A DNA stretch of 64,000 nucleotides from Gelidibacter sp035515035 (GTDB lineage: Bacteria; Bacteroidota; Bacteroidia; Flavobacteriales; Flavobacteriaceae): contig NZ_DATJCA010000169.1 of assembly GCF_035515035.1 (NCBI RefSeq), forward strand, positions 6,480-70,479, in the 5' to 3' direction. The notes beneath the pieces were generated by a model that saw only the letters and a program-made list of their open reading frames with translations, was not told where the DNA came from and did not search any database. Below, piece by piece: positions 50,083 to 60,300 of this stretch (the stretch's first letter is position 1; the number at the start of each line of letters is the position of its first letter). The translations under genes and the position numbers were made by a program.

Positions 50083-50895
50083 ATGAAATCAATGGACAAC
50101 ATAAAAAATACGCATTCCCAGGACGATTCTCCTGCCTCCCTGTCTGCCGACGAGGCAGGCGCAAGAGTTTTGGCGGTAAAGGTGGACGATTTAACCGTGG
50201 CTTATAACTACAAGCCGGTGCTTTGGGATATCGATCTTGAAATCCCTGAAGGCGTCCTTATGGCCATTGTGGGTCCTAATGGGGCTGGAAAATCCACCTT
50301 GATCAAAGCCATTTTAGGAATTCTAAAACCTATTGCCGGAAGTGTTAGTATTTATGGCAAACCTTACCATAAGCAGCGTTCCCATGTGGCTTATGTGCCA
50401 CAAAAAGGAAGTGTGGACTGGGATTTCCCTACCGTTGCATTGGATGTGGTGATGATGGGAACTTATGGCAGCTTGGGTTGGATCAAACGTCCGGGAGTCA
50501 AAGAAAAAAAAGCAGCCCTGGAAGCTTTAGAAAAGGTAGGCATGCTCCCTTTTAAAGACCGACAGATCAGTCAGCTTTCTGGGGGTCAACAGCAACGGAT
50601 ATTTTTGGCAAGAGCCTTGGTACAGGATGCGTCCATCTATTTTATGGATGAGCCTTTTCAAGGTGTGGATGCGACTACGGAAATTGCCATTATCAATATT
50701 TTAAAGGAATTACGAAAAGCAGGAAAAACGGTAGTTGTTGTGCATCATGACTTACAGACCGTTCCTGAATATTTTGATTGGGTCACTTTTTTAAACGTTA
50801 AAAAAATCGCTACAGGTCCTGTAAAAGATATTTTTAATGATGATAATTTGACCAAGACCTATGGTATTAATTATAAGGTGAGTGTGCAGAAATAG
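50083..50895 (+). CDS. Metal ABC transporter ATP-binding protein
   Basis: The 270-residue ATPase has Walker A GPNGAGKST, signature LSGGQQQR, Walker B IYFMDEPF and switch His VVHHDL. The ABC domain starts at about residue 32 (VKVDDLTVAYNYKPVLWDID). The first 30 residues are unusual: part of them (SPASLSADEAGAR) is encoded by a REP-like palindrome at 50131-50159, so the N-terminus looks like an in-frame repeat insertion. Starts at 50083 or 50092 are both possible. It energises import by the two permeases downstream. Confidence 0.93.
   Translation: MKSMDNIKNTHSQDDSPASLSADEAGARVLAVKVDDLTVAYNYKPVLWDIDLEIPEGVLMAIVGPNGAGKSTLIKAILGILKPIAGSVSIYGKPYHKQRSHVAYVPQKGSVDWDFPTVALDVVMMGTYGSLGWIKRPGVKEKKAALEALEKVGMLPFKDRQISQLSGGQQQRIFLARALVQDASIYFMDEPFQGVDATTEIAIINILKELRKAGKTVVVVHHDLQTVPEYFDWVTFLNVKKIATGPVKDIFNDDNLTKTYGINYKVSVQK
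50131..50159. repeat. REP-like palindrome inside the ATPase coding region
   Basis: CCTGCCTC (50131-50138) and GAGGCAGG (50152-50159) pair around a 13-nt loop that itself contains GTCTGCCGAC. It has the same GCAGG core as the intergenic palindromes nearby but lies in frame near the N-terminus of the ATPase gene. Confidence 0.7.
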
Positions 50896-50899
50896 CACA

Positions 50900-50919
50900 A
50901 TTCCTGCGGAGGCAGGAAT
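50900..50919. repeat. REP-like palindrome ATTCCTGC-GGAG-GCAGGAAT
   Basis: Perfect 8-bp arms, four bases after the ATPase stop. It is the third member of the set in this locus. Confidence 0.7.
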
Positions 50920-50972
50920 CTTAGGAATAGCAGCCAACTCACAAACTATATTAGAGCTTTTGCGCAATGATT

Positions 50973-51107
50973 AAACAATCACGATGATTAAAAAATAAAA
51001 ATAAAGTCAACCACTGACAAAAATCGTTGAATAACCTGAAAGGTTTGAAGAAAATAAATCTATGATTATTGAAACAATCACAATGATTTGAAATTATAAA
51101 AATAAAA
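50973..51107. repeat. Pair of imperfect direct repeats in the ATPase-permease spacer
   Basis: AAACAATCACGATGATT (from 50973) and AAACAATCACAATGATT (from 51072), each followed by an A-rich tail ending TAAAAATAAA, are about 99 bp apart. The 240-bp spacer (50896-51135) has no gene. Confidence 0.5.
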
Positions 51108-51110
51108 AAG

Positions 51111-51130
51111 ATTCCTGCCTGCGCAGGAAT
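51111..51130. repeat. REP-like palindrome ATTCCTGC-CTGC-GCAGGAAT
   Basis: Perfect 8-bp arms, ending six bases before the first permease ATG (51136), so the start codon lies next to a hairpin in the mRNA. This could affect translation of the permease. Confidence 0.7.
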
Positions 51131-51135
51131 AGGGT

Positions 51136-52263
51136 ATGAATTTACAGGACTATTTTTCTTTAGTTTTTAGCGATTACACGCTTCGCACCATCACCTTGGG
51201 CACCGCCATTTTGGGCGCTGTTACGGGAATGCTTGGGAGTTTTGCGGTGTTGCGCAAACAAAGTTTGCTGGGTGATGCCATTTCTCATGCTGCCCTTCCA
51301 GGAATCGCCTTGGCATTTTTAATTACCGGCGCCAAAGACACCAACACCTTACTTCTTGGTGCTTTGGTCAGCGGCCTCGTGGGCACGTTTTGGATCCGAG
51401 GCATCGTGACTAAGACGCACTTAAAATCGGATACTGCTTTGGGTCTTATCCTCTCCCTATTTTTTGGGTTTGGGATGCTGTTGCTCACTTTCATCCAAAA
51501 GCAGCCCAACGCCAATCAAGCGGGATTGGACAAATATTTATTCGGACAGGCAGCAACCTTGGTGGAAAGTGATGTTTGGTTAATGGCGATTGTCACCGGG
51601 ATTTGTTTGATCGTCATGCTGTTATTTTGGAAGGAATTCAAACTTTTACTTTTTGATCCGGACTATACTAAAACCTTAGGTTTCAACACCAAATTTATAG
51701 ATATTTTGATCACCACATTTATTGTATTGGCCATTGTTTTGGGACTACAGACTGTTGGCGTCGTTTTGATGAGTGCCATGTTATTGGCTCCCGCTGCAGC
51801 GGCAAGACAATGGACCAACAGTTTGGGTACAATGGTCTTTTTAGCCGCAATCTTCGGTGCGTTTTCAGGAGTTTTTGGAACAGCCATCAGCGCCAGTCAA
51901 GACAACCTTTCTACCGGACCGGTCATTGTTATTGTAGCCTCTATATTTGTGATTTTTTCATTCGTTTTTTCACCAGGCAGAGGTTTGTTATTTCGTCAAA
52001 TCCGATTTATTAAAAACAGAAGGGATTTGGAATTTCAAAAAACCCTCGCCTTTATGTATCATATTGCAGAGACCCACGAGGATATTTCGCATCCGCATAC
52101 CATTAAAATATTAAACAACTTTCAAGGTTTTACACGGAAGACACTACAAAAATTAGTCGATAAAAACTATGTGACCTTAGATGGAGCCATGTGGAGCTTG
52201 ACGGAAGAAGGCTTTGAAACCGCCGCCAATTTATACAACCAAAATTTCAAGAAACATGAGTAA
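51136..52263 (+). CDS. Metal ABC transporter permease with C-terminal winged-helix extension (1)
   Basis: The 375-residue permease of the ABC-3 family (ZnuB/TroC/MntB) has eight or so membrane helices to about residue 285 (AVLRKQSLLGDAISHAALPGIALAFL, GVVLMSAMLLAPAAAARQWTN). The last 85 residues are soluble and look like a DtxR-type winged helix (NNFQGFTRKTLQKLVDKNYVTLDGAMWSLTEEGFETA). This resembles the end of the metal regulators, so the transporter may carry its own metal- or partner-binding module. The next permease overlaps by eight bases. Confidence 0.9.
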   Translation: MNLQDYFSLVFSDYTLRTITLGTAILGAVTGMLGSFAVLRKQSLLGDAISHAALPGIALAFLITGAKDTNTLLLGALVSGLVGTFWIRGIVTKTHLKSDTALGLILSLFFGFGMLLLTFIQKQPNANQAGLDKYLFGQAATLVESDVWLMAIVTGICLIVMLLFWKEFKLLLFDPDYTKTLGFNTKFIDILITTFIVLAIVLGLQTVGVVLMSAMLLAPAAAARQWTNSLGTMVFLAAIFGAFSGVFGTAISASQDNLSTGPVIVIVASIFVIFSFVFSPGRGLLFRQIRFIKNRRDLEFQKTLAFMYHIAETHEDISHPHTIKILNNFQGFTRKTLQKLVDKNYVTLDGAMWSLTEEGFETAANLYNQNFKKHE

Positions 52264-53416
52264 CGCCCAGTTGGAAATACAGCTTATTGCCAGTCTGGTT
52301 GCCATTGCCTGTGCCATTCCGGGTACCTTTTTGGTGCTTCGTAAAATGGCGATGATCAGTGATGCCATTAGCCACTCCATCCTTCCAGGTCTTGTCGTTG
52401 GTTTTTTTATCACACAGGACCTCAACTCCCCACTCCTCATTTTATTGGCCGCACTTACGGGGGTCATTACGGTTATTTTAGTTGAGCGCATTCAAAAAAC
52501 AGGTTTGGTCAAAGAAGATACCGCCATCGGATTGGTATTTCCCGCCATGTTCAGTATTGGGGTCATCATGATTGCGAAAAACGCTAATGATATACATTTG
52601 GATGTCGACGCTGTATTGCTGGGCGAATTAGCTTTTGCACCTTTTGATCGACTCACGATTGGAGGCACAGATATAGGTCCGAAATCATTATGGGTAATCG
52701 GAATTATTTTACTGACAACTGTCGCTCTTTTAATCGCTTTTTTCAAAGAATTAAAGTTAAGTACTTTTGATCCCGGATTATCCGCCTCCTTAGGCTTTTC
52801 GCCGGTACTCATTCATTACGGTCTAATGACCATGTCATCCATTACAACAGTTGGTGCTTTTGATGCCGTAGGTGCAATTTTGGTTGTGGCACTCATGATT
52901 GCCCCGGCTGCCTGTGCTTATCTACTCACCACAAATTTGAAGAAAATGCTCGGACTCGCCATATTTTTCGGGGTTTTTGGAGCCATTTCCGGGTATTGGA
53001 TAGCTCATTGGCTGGATGCTTCCATTGCTGGTTCTATTGCAACCATGCTTGGGGTTGTGTTTTTTCTGGTGTATTTATTTGCCCCAAGTAAGGGCTTGAT
53101 TGCCGTGATGTATAGAGAGAAAAGACAACAAATTGAAGTCTCCTTATTGACTTTTTTACTCCATCTTAAAAATCACAGTGAAGAGGAAGAACGCCATGTC
53201 AACCACCTCAATGAGCATATCAATTGGCAAAAAGTGCGAAGTAAGACCGTGCTGGATTTAGCGCTTAAAAACAATATGATTCTCATTAAGAATAAAGTCG
53301 TATCGCTCACCGAAAAAGGTGATGAATTCACGTCCCAAGCCATTGACTATATCATTACCAATGAAGACACTCAGATTGAAGACATGAAAAAGCATTTCTT
53401 TTTATTTAGAGGATAA
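52256..53416 (+). CDS. Metal ABC transporter permease with C-terminal winged-helix extension (2)
   Basis: From the ATG at 52256 (MSNAQLEIQLIASLVAIACA) it is 386 residues; the longer ORF from 52214 lies in the previous gene and was not used. The ABC-3 permease core includes LVLRKMAMISDAISHSILPGLVVGF and GAILVVALMIAPAACAYLLT. The soluble tail from about residue 300 (LLTFLLHLKNHSEEEERHVN, SKTVLDLALKNNMILIKNKVVSLTEKGDEFT) is again winged-helix-like, with a His/Glu-rich stretch. It ends the importer operon; two non-identical permeases suggest a heterodimer, as in TroCD. Confidence 0.9.
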   Translation: MSNAQLEIQLIASLVAIACAIPGTFLVLRKMAMISDAISHSILPGLVVGFFITQDLNSPLLILLAALTGVITVILVERIQKTGLVKEDTAIGLVFPAMFSIGVIMIAKNANDIHLDVDAVLLGELAFAPFDRLTIGGTDIGPKSLWVIGIILLTTVALLIAFFKELKLSTFDPGLSASLGFSPVLIHYGLMTMSSITTVGAFDAVGAILVVALMIAPAACAYLLTTNLKKMLGLAIFFGVFGAISGYWIAHWLDASIAGSIATMLGVVFFLVYLFAPSKGLIAVMYREKRQQIEVSLLTFLLHLKNHSEEEERHVNHLNEHINWQKVRSKTVLDLALKNNMILIKNKVVSLTEKGDEFTSQAIDYIITNEDTQIEDMKKHFFLFRG

Positions 53417-53612
53417 AGTCTTACAAAATTTCCAATTCATTTTTCGAGACACAAATTCTTATAGTAAATCATATAAAATTATGACAGGAATCGATATGAC
53501 AAACAGAATTAAAATCTCACAGAATGATCTGAAAGCTTAGTAGTTTAAGCAAATTTTCGCCCTTGTTTACGGGTTAAATTTTTCAAATATCCTAGGTAAC
53601 AAATAATTTTGC

Positions 53613-53620
53613 TAACTTTG
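53613..53620 (+). promoter_or_regulatory. -7 promoter box of the amidase gene
   Basis: TAACTTTG matches TAnnTTTG, 22 bases before the ATG at 53642. Confidence 0.55.
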
Positions 53621-53641
53621 ATATTCACCTAACTTATAACA

Positions 53642-54304
53642 ATGAAATACTCGCTTTTTTGCATTAGTCTGTTTTTGTTATTTTCTTGCGGCACTTCGAA
53701 AAAGATAGTGGATAAACCGATTGTTTTTGATGAAGAGCGGATCCAACTCACCAAAGAATACCTATCTACACGCTATGGTCTAGAACAAGACAAGCCGATT
53801 ATTGTACCCAAAATGATTGTATTGCATTGGACAGCAATCCCAACACTCCAAGAATCTTTTGATGCGTTCTATACATCGCAACTACCAAGCAGACCTGATA
53901 TTGCTACTGCAAGTGCTTTAAATGTATCCTCTCAGTTTTTAGTCGATCAGGATGGCACCATTTACCGGTTGATGCCAGAATTAACCATGGCAAGGCACGT
54001 CATTGGTTTAAATCACACTGCCATTGGCATTGAAAATGTTGGAGGCACTAAAGATGTACCTCTGACCCATGAGCAAATTAAAGCGAATATTTGGTTGGTC
54101 AACTATTTGAGTAAAAAATATCCTATTGAATATCTTATCGGCCATTATGAGTATACTAATTTTGAAGGTCATGAGTTATGGCTTGAGAAGGATGATGGCT
54201 ATAGAACCAAAAAAGTTGATCCTGGCGAGGACTTTATGAAAGCCGTCAGAAAGAAAACCCGAAAACTTAAATTAAAATCAGCCCCAGTAACTACAACTCA
54301 TTAA
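53642..54304 (+). CDS. N-acetylmuramoyl-L-alanine amidase (amidase_2 family lipoprotein)
   Basis: The 220-residue lipoprotein (lipobox LLFSCG) cuts the bond between N-acetylmuramic acid and L-alanine of murein. The zinc site is visible as MIVLHWTA (first His), ARHVIGLNHTAIGIENVG (second His region) and GHYEYTNFEGH/KVDPGEDF (third ligand and Asp). The Arg/Lys-rich C-terminus is unusual. It resembles AmiD-type enzymes, which act on released muropeptides or the sacculus from the periplasm or outer membrane. It stands beside other peptide and murein enzymes. Confidence 0.88.
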   Translation: MKYSLFCISLFLLFSCGTSKKIVDKPIVFDEERIQLTKEYLSTRYGLEQDKPIIVPKMIVLHWTAIPTLQESFDAFYTSQLPSRPDIATASALNVSSQFLVDQDGTIYRLMPELTMARHVIGLNHTAIGIENVGGTKDVPLTHEQIKANIWLVNYLSKKYPIEYLIGHYEYTNFEGHELWLEKDDGYRTKKVDPGEDFMKAVRKKTRKLKLKSAPVTTTH

Positions 54305-54388
54305 AGATAAGGTGTCTATTCCAAAGTTTATAATAAACCGATAGTCTTTTCACGACAGTTCTTTGATCATTAAACAAAAAATATACAA

Positions 54389-55855
54389 ATGAAATCTATT
54401 TTCACTTTAGTACTTGCCATTTTTATAGTCTCTATGACGGCCCAGGTTGGTGATATGACCACAAATCTATACGATAGCTATTCGAAATACAAAGAACCAA
54501 GTTTGGACAACCGCCGAATCAAGCATGAAGACATCCAACCCTTAATTCTCAAGCTTAAAAGCAATCCAGCCTATACAGTGCAAAAAGTAGGCGAAAGTAT
54601 TAAAGGCAAAGACATTAGTTTAATTAGTATTGGAACAGGAGATATCAACGTTCTTCTCTGGTCGCAGATGCATGGTGATGAACCTACCGCAACCCAAGCG
54701 ATTTTTGATATTTTTAACTTTTTGAACAGCAACGATTTTAAAGCAGAAAAAAAAGAGCTCTTAAGTCAATTGACGCTTCATTTTATGCCGATGCTCAATC
54801 CCGATGGTGCTGAATTATTTACCAGACGTAACGCTTTGGGCATTGATATCAACAGAGACGCACTCATGTTACAATCTCCAGAAGGCCAAGTTTTAAAACG
54901 CATCCGCGATAGTTTGGATGCCGATTTTGGTTTCAACCTTCACGACCAAAGCACCTATTATAATGCTGAGCGCACACCTAAGCCAGCGACCATTTCTTAT
55001 CTGGCACCTGCCTACAATTACGAAAAAGACATCAATGACGTCCGAGGAAATGCCATGAAAGTTATTGTCTTTATGAACAGCATCATTCAAAAATATGCTC
55101 CAGGGCAAGTGGGGCGCTACAACGACGATTTTGAACCACGCGCGTTCGGTGACAACATTCAAAAATGGGGCACCAGTGCCATATTGATTGAATCCGGAGG
55201 GTATAAGAATGATGTCGAAAAACAGGAAATCAGAAAGCTCAATTTTGTATCCATTTTATCGGCATGTTATACCATTGCCAATGGAAATTATAAAAACATC
55301 TCTATTGACGATTATGAGAAGATCCCGCAAAACGATCGCAAATTATTCGATTTAAAAATTGAACGCTTCACCCATAATCTTTTAGGAAAGGATTATATTT
55401 TAGATATCGGAATCAACCATTTGGAAGTCCAAGACAAAAATTACGACACCTTTTATAACGTGGGCAGTATTGTTGAAAAAGGCGACCTCTCAACCTTCTA
55501 TGGTTACGAAACTGTAGACGCTACAGGGTATCGCTTAATTGAAGGAAAAGTGTATCCAGAACTCATCCAGACCATAAAAGATTTGGAAGCTATGGACATT
55601 TACGAACTTCTAAAATCGGGGTACACCTATGTCCGATTGGCACAATTTTCACCTAAGGATAAGGACGTTTCTCTCCCGATCAATATTTTGGACAAGGATC
55701 AAAAGATTCCAGGATTTTATGTGAACATTGGCAACAATCCTAATTTTGTCTTGCAAAAAGATGGTCAAGTGGATTATGCTGTGGTCAACGGATTTTTAAT
55801 CGATTTAAAAAACCAAGAGAGCAATTTTAAGAATGCTATATTTTACGGAAAGTAA
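54389..55855 (+). CDS. M14 family zinc carboxypeptidase
   Basis: The 488-residue secreted protein has a signal peptide ending MTAQ. The zinc ligands are QMHGDEPTATQ (His-x-x-Glu) and FNLHDQS (His); substrate Arg and Asn lie in LNPDGAELFTRRNALGIDINRDA; the general-base Glu is in ILIESGGY. The peptidase domain spans residues 60-310. The C-terminal 170 residues form a separate beta-rich region of unknown role. The family removes C-terminal amino acids from peptides; some members act on murein peptides. It is convergent with dacB, with nine bases between the stops. Confidence 0.9.
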   Translation: MKSIFTLVLAIFIVSMTAQVGDMTTNLYDSYSKYKEPSLDNRRIKHEDIQPLILKLKSNPAYTVQKVGESIKGKDISLISIGTGDINVLLWSQMHGDEPTATQAIFDIFNFLNSNDFKAEKKELLSQLTLHFMPMLNPDGAELFTRRNALGIDINRDALMLQSPEGQVLKRIRDSLDADFGFNLHDQSTYYNAERTPKPATISYLAPAYNYEKDINDVRGNAMKVIVFMNSIIQKYAPGQVGRYNDDFEPRAFGDNIQKWGTSAILIESGGYKNDVEKQEIRKLNFVSILSACYTIANGNYKNISIDDYEKIPQNDRKLFDLKIERFTHNLLGKDYILDIGINHLEVQDKNYDTFYNVGSIVEKGDLSTFYGYETVDATGYRLIEGKVYPELIQTIKDLEAMDIYELLKSGYTYVRLAQFSPKDKDVSLPINILDKDQKIPGFYVNIGNNPNFVLQKDGQVDYAVVNGFLIDLKNQESNFKNAIFYGK

Positions 55856-55864
55856 AACTTTATT

Positions 55865-57181
55865 TTAGTACTTATCTCTTATAAATTCTAGAACGGCCTG
55901 CATTTGTTCCCTAACCTTATCCGTTGTGGTGAGGTAGTTGTTATTCATATAACTAAAGATTAACACGTCTCCAGAATTGGTCACCAAATAGCCACTTAAA
56001 GTATGTGTACTAGACAATGTTCCCGTCTTGGCGAAGACATAAGGACCATCCATTCCAGCATACCAGTTTTTCAGAGTACCACTAACACCGCCGACCGGAA
56101 AAAAGTTGAACAGGCGTTCCCTTGGAATTTCGGCGTAAAGCTTTTCCAAAACCTGCACCAAGGATAATGGAGTAAAGAGATTGTAATTACTCAACCCGGA
56201 GCCATCCCTCCATTTCGGTTTTTGTTTCAAATCTTTGAGTTGATTCTCGAGAATCGATTTCCGGATGGGGTCGGCATCCAATGAATCAGAAACCGTTGAG
56301 GATGCCAAAATTAATATCTGTTCGGCCAGAAAGTTGTCGCTCACATGCATCATGCGTTTGTATAAACTATCTGACGGAATACTGTAAAATATCTGATCTG
56401 TTTTGGCTGTGGTATAGGGGATAAATTCTACTTTATCGGGAAGTAGATCATTCCAAAGGGCTTTCACCATGGTTGTGTCCAAAACAAATGGCACCTCTGT
56501 GCTCGTTTTTCTGTCCAACTTATAATAGAAATTATTGGCATTAAAGTCGCGGCGCTTGTCCATTAAGGTATACGTGGTTTGAGACCTCAAAAACTTCGGA
56601 TAGGTATTTAAATCGTCAGTATTTGAAATGGTTACTACGTTCCCGTATAATGGAAAGGCACTCCGTTCTGGACTATAATACATGTCATAATCTTCCCATG
56701 CCCAACCTGGTCCAAATTTTTCATTGGCGTAATTATCCGTCACCAATTTTATGGCTTTATAATTTTTCATAAACTCCAAAGCCGTGCTGTCTTTAAAATA
56801 CGGATGTAAAAAACTAGGATCTCCCGTTCCTTTTACAATCAATGTATCGTGATGCACAGCATATTTAAAGGCTGGAACTTTTTCAGGTAAGTATTGGAGA
56901 CCCGTATATAAAGTAAATATTTTGGTATTGCTCGCCGGTGTAAAATAGCGTTCGGCGTTATGATTAAACACCGTGTCCTTGGTTCTTGGATTGTAAACCA
57001 AAAGACCAGTAAACTGATGGTCAAAGAAATTTGAAGTCATCGATTTTTCCAAGTGCTTGGAAACTTTAGCCGATTTACAATTGACTAAAAGAAAGGAAAA
57101 CAGAATTAAAAAACTAAATCGCACCACGGAATTGAAGTTTTTCACACTTTCGAAACTCTTGAAATTACTGGTATTTTTCAT
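55865..57181 (-). CDS. dacB: D-alanyl-D-alanine carboxypeptidase/endopeptidase (PBP4 type)
   Basis: The 438-residue S13-type penicillin-binding protein trims D-Ala from murein stem peptides or cuts peptide cross-links. The active-site motifs are PASNTKIFTLYTG (SxxK), VSDNFLAEQI (SxN) and FAKTGTLSSTHTLSGYL (KTG). A lipobox-like LLVNCKS at about residue 35 follows the hydrophobic segment, so it is probably a lipoprotein. Start at 57181 leaves a long polar N-region; a shorter start is possible. It is convergent with the M14 gene. Confidence 0.9.
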   Translation of the reverse strand: MKNTSNFKSFESVKNFNSVVRFSFLILFSFLLVNCKSAKVSKHLEKSMTSNFFDHQFTGLLVYNPRTKDTVFNHNAERYFTPASNTKIFTLYTGLQYLPEKVPAFKYAVHHDTLIVKGTGDPSFLHPYFKDSTALEFMKNYKAIKLVTDNYANEKFGPGWAWEDYDMYYSPERSAFPLYGNVVTISNTDDLNTYPKFLRSQTTYTLMDKRRDFNANNFYYKLDRKTSTEVPFVLDTTMVKALWNDLLPDKVEFIPYTTAKTDQIFYSIPSDSLYKRMMHVSDNFLAEQILILASSTVSDSLDADPIRKSILENQLKDLKQKPKWRDGSGLSNYNLFTPLSLVQVLEKLYAEIPRERLFNFFPVGGVSGTLKNWYAGMDGPYVFAKTGTLSSTHTLSGYLVTNSGDVLIFSYMNNNYLTTTDKVREQMQAVLEFIRDKY

Positions 57182-57380
57182 ATCAAATAAAAAACTAAAA
57201 GATTAAGATCCCGAAAGTTAATTGATAATTTTGAAAAAAGTGAAATCAATAAAGAAAATCATCATACTCACTATAAAACAATGAATTAATTTATAATCGG
57301 TCTAAAGAATTCATGAAAACGCACTTTATCTTTTATTTTATTACATTTACCTCTCTACTTTAATAAAAACAATTCAAATT

Positions 57381-60300
57381 ATGCAAAAAAAAACTACCCT
57401 CACCGTACTTGGTTTTTTTACTTCTGCGTTTTTGATGTTATTCGCTCAAACTATTACCGTTACTGGTGTAGTTACTGATGCGAATAATGTCCCAATGCCT
57501 GGAGTAAATATTCAAGTAAAAGGCACCACTAAAGGTGCAACAACAAATTTTGATGGCGATTATACCATTAATGCATCTTCAGGAGATGTTCTAATTTTCT
57601 CTTATGTGGGATTTAAAAAAATTGAAAGGACGGTTTCTGAAACCGTTATCAATGTGAAACTTGAAGAAGATGCAAGTTCTCTTGACGAAGTCGTAGTCAC
57701 GGCTTTTGGTATTAAAAGAGAAACAAGAGAGCTGGGCTATTCGGTAACTCAAGTAAAAACGGAGGACCTTAATCTTACTGGTCAAACTGATGCCTTTACT
57801 GCTTTGCAGGGCCGTGTTGCAGGTGTACAGATCAGTCAAACCTCTGGGTCATCTGGAGGAGGTATTGACATCTTAATTAGAGGGATTACCTCGGTCAATC
57901 CAAACAGAAGCAACCAGCCATTAATAATTATTGACGGCTTAGCATTGGATAATGACACCTTTTCAGGTAACGTATTGCCAAGTGCAGGATCGAATTCGCC
58001 GAGCAGTTCCGAGCAATTTTCCTTTTCAAACAGGGCATCTGACATTAATCCAGAGGATATTGAAAGCTTCAACGTATTGAAAGGTGCAGCAGCCAGTGCA
58101 TTATATGGGGTGAGAGCAGCAAACGGTGCGATCATCATTACCACTAAAAAAGGAAAATTAGGAAAAGCTAAAATTGGCTTAATTGCTTCTACAACGTTTA
58201 GAAATATAGCAACAACCCCCGAATTACAGAAAAAATATCGTGAGGGATATAGTGGCCTTCCAAGAAATTTGTATACACCTGAAACAGATACAGGTTTTAC
58301 AAGACTGGGTGGAACCTCCTTCTATTCTTGGGGACCGGAATATAGTGCAGACAGTGCCGTTGTAGGCGGAGAGACCATTGATCTTACAGGCGACCGTTTT
58401 TATGATCCCTATGATCTCTTTCAAACAGGCATCAGCAACCAAATTGATTTTAATATCAGTGGAGCTGATGAGAAGCTTGATTATTATTTCTCTGTTGGTA
58501 ACGAAAGTGAGAAAGGTGTTTTACCAAATACTGATTACGGTAAAACGACCTTAAGATTTAAGGCAGGTTATAAAGTAAATGAAAAATTCAATATCAATAC
58601 CTCTATAAATTATACCAATGCTGGCGGTAAACGCGGAAATGGGGGTGATAAATCAGTGTTTAGTTCCCTGGCATATTATTCTGCAACCTTTCCAATCAAT
58701 GATTATATTAATGAAGATGGGACCCAACGTAATTACTCCTTTGGGGTTATTGACAACCCACGTTATCTCTTAGAAACAAGTCCGTTAACCGACGATGTCA
58801 ACAGATGGGTAGGTAACGCGACCTTTAACTGGGCGCCTAAAGATTGGATCAACGTGACCTACGCGGCACAGGTTGATAATTATTCTGACATGAGAAATCG
58901 CTTTGTGGCACCAGACCTAGATGCTGGAGCGGCAGTTGGCGGATTTATCGTCAACCAGAATATTAATTTCTTAGGTTTAGAATCCAACCTCTTGGTAACT
59001 TTTGATAAGAGATGGTCAGACGACTTTGGCACCTCTTTAACCTTAGGAAATCAAATATCTGATTCCAGAAGAGACTATTCAATGATTAGAGGAGAAACTC
59101 TAAACGTACCTGGCATTAATGACATTGCAAATACCATCAATATTTTTGCTGATAAGAGTGTTACTCAAATTAGAAACGTAGGGGTATTTGGAGAACTTAA
59201 AGCCGATTATAAAAACCAATTATTTTTAACCATTACCGGTAGAAATGACTGGACCTCAACCTTAGAAAAAAATAACCGTTCGTTTTTCTATCCCTCAGTG
59301 AGTTTAGCCTATGATTTTCATGAACTTATTGATAAAGACAACGAGTTTTTCACCTTTGGAAAGTTAAGAGCGTCTTGGGCGGAAGTAGGTAAAGGACCAG
59401 GCTTTGGAGAAACCGGTACTTACTTCGTGTCTGATGGTAATTTCCCTTTTAGCGGTTCTGGAGGTTATAGAGCAAACACGATTGTTGGTGAAGAGTTCAT
59501 TGTTCCTGAAAAGAATAAATCTTTTGAAGTTGGTACTGACCTGAGATTCTTTAAAAATCGCTTACGCTTAGATTATGCGTACTACAAGACCCGGGTTAAA
59601 AATCAAATTTTCACAGTGGGCACAGCGTACTCCTCTGGAATCTCTGGAGTTGTAAGAAATGCGGGGGATTTCGAAACCTTCGGGCACGAATTGTTAATTG
59701 CTTATGACGTTTTCAAAACGGAGGATTTCCAGTGGGAAACAATGATCAACTGGTCTACAAATGAAGGCAAGGTATTGTCTTTACCAGAAGATATTGACGC
59801 CCTAATTTTCGCCGATGCGGGCGCCGCAGCGGGCATCACTTCAGAAATTAGAAATGGTGATAAGATGGGAGAGTTATATGGTTATAAATGGCGTTATGAA
59901 AATGGTCAGAGATACATTGGACCAGATGGCTTACCAAGAGTTGATCGAAGCGAACGGGTTAAGGTTGGAAATGCTTTTCCTGATTTTATTGCATCGTTCA
60001 ATAACGTGCTACGATATAAAAATATAAGCTTTAACTTTCTATTGGAATGGAAAAAAGGAGGTGATCTTTATGATGCTGGACGGAGAAATTCCATTAGAAA
60101 TGGAAATCCAAAAATTACAGAAAATAGAGACGTGAAGGAAGTTTTCACCGGAGTTATGGATGACGGCAGTGGCGGCTTCGTTACAAACACAATTGAAGGC
60201 CTTATAAACCAAGATTACTATAGAGACACCAACCGTTACAATTCAGCAGCTGAAATACTTATTCAAGACGCTTCATGGGTTAAACTTCGTAACATAGGCT

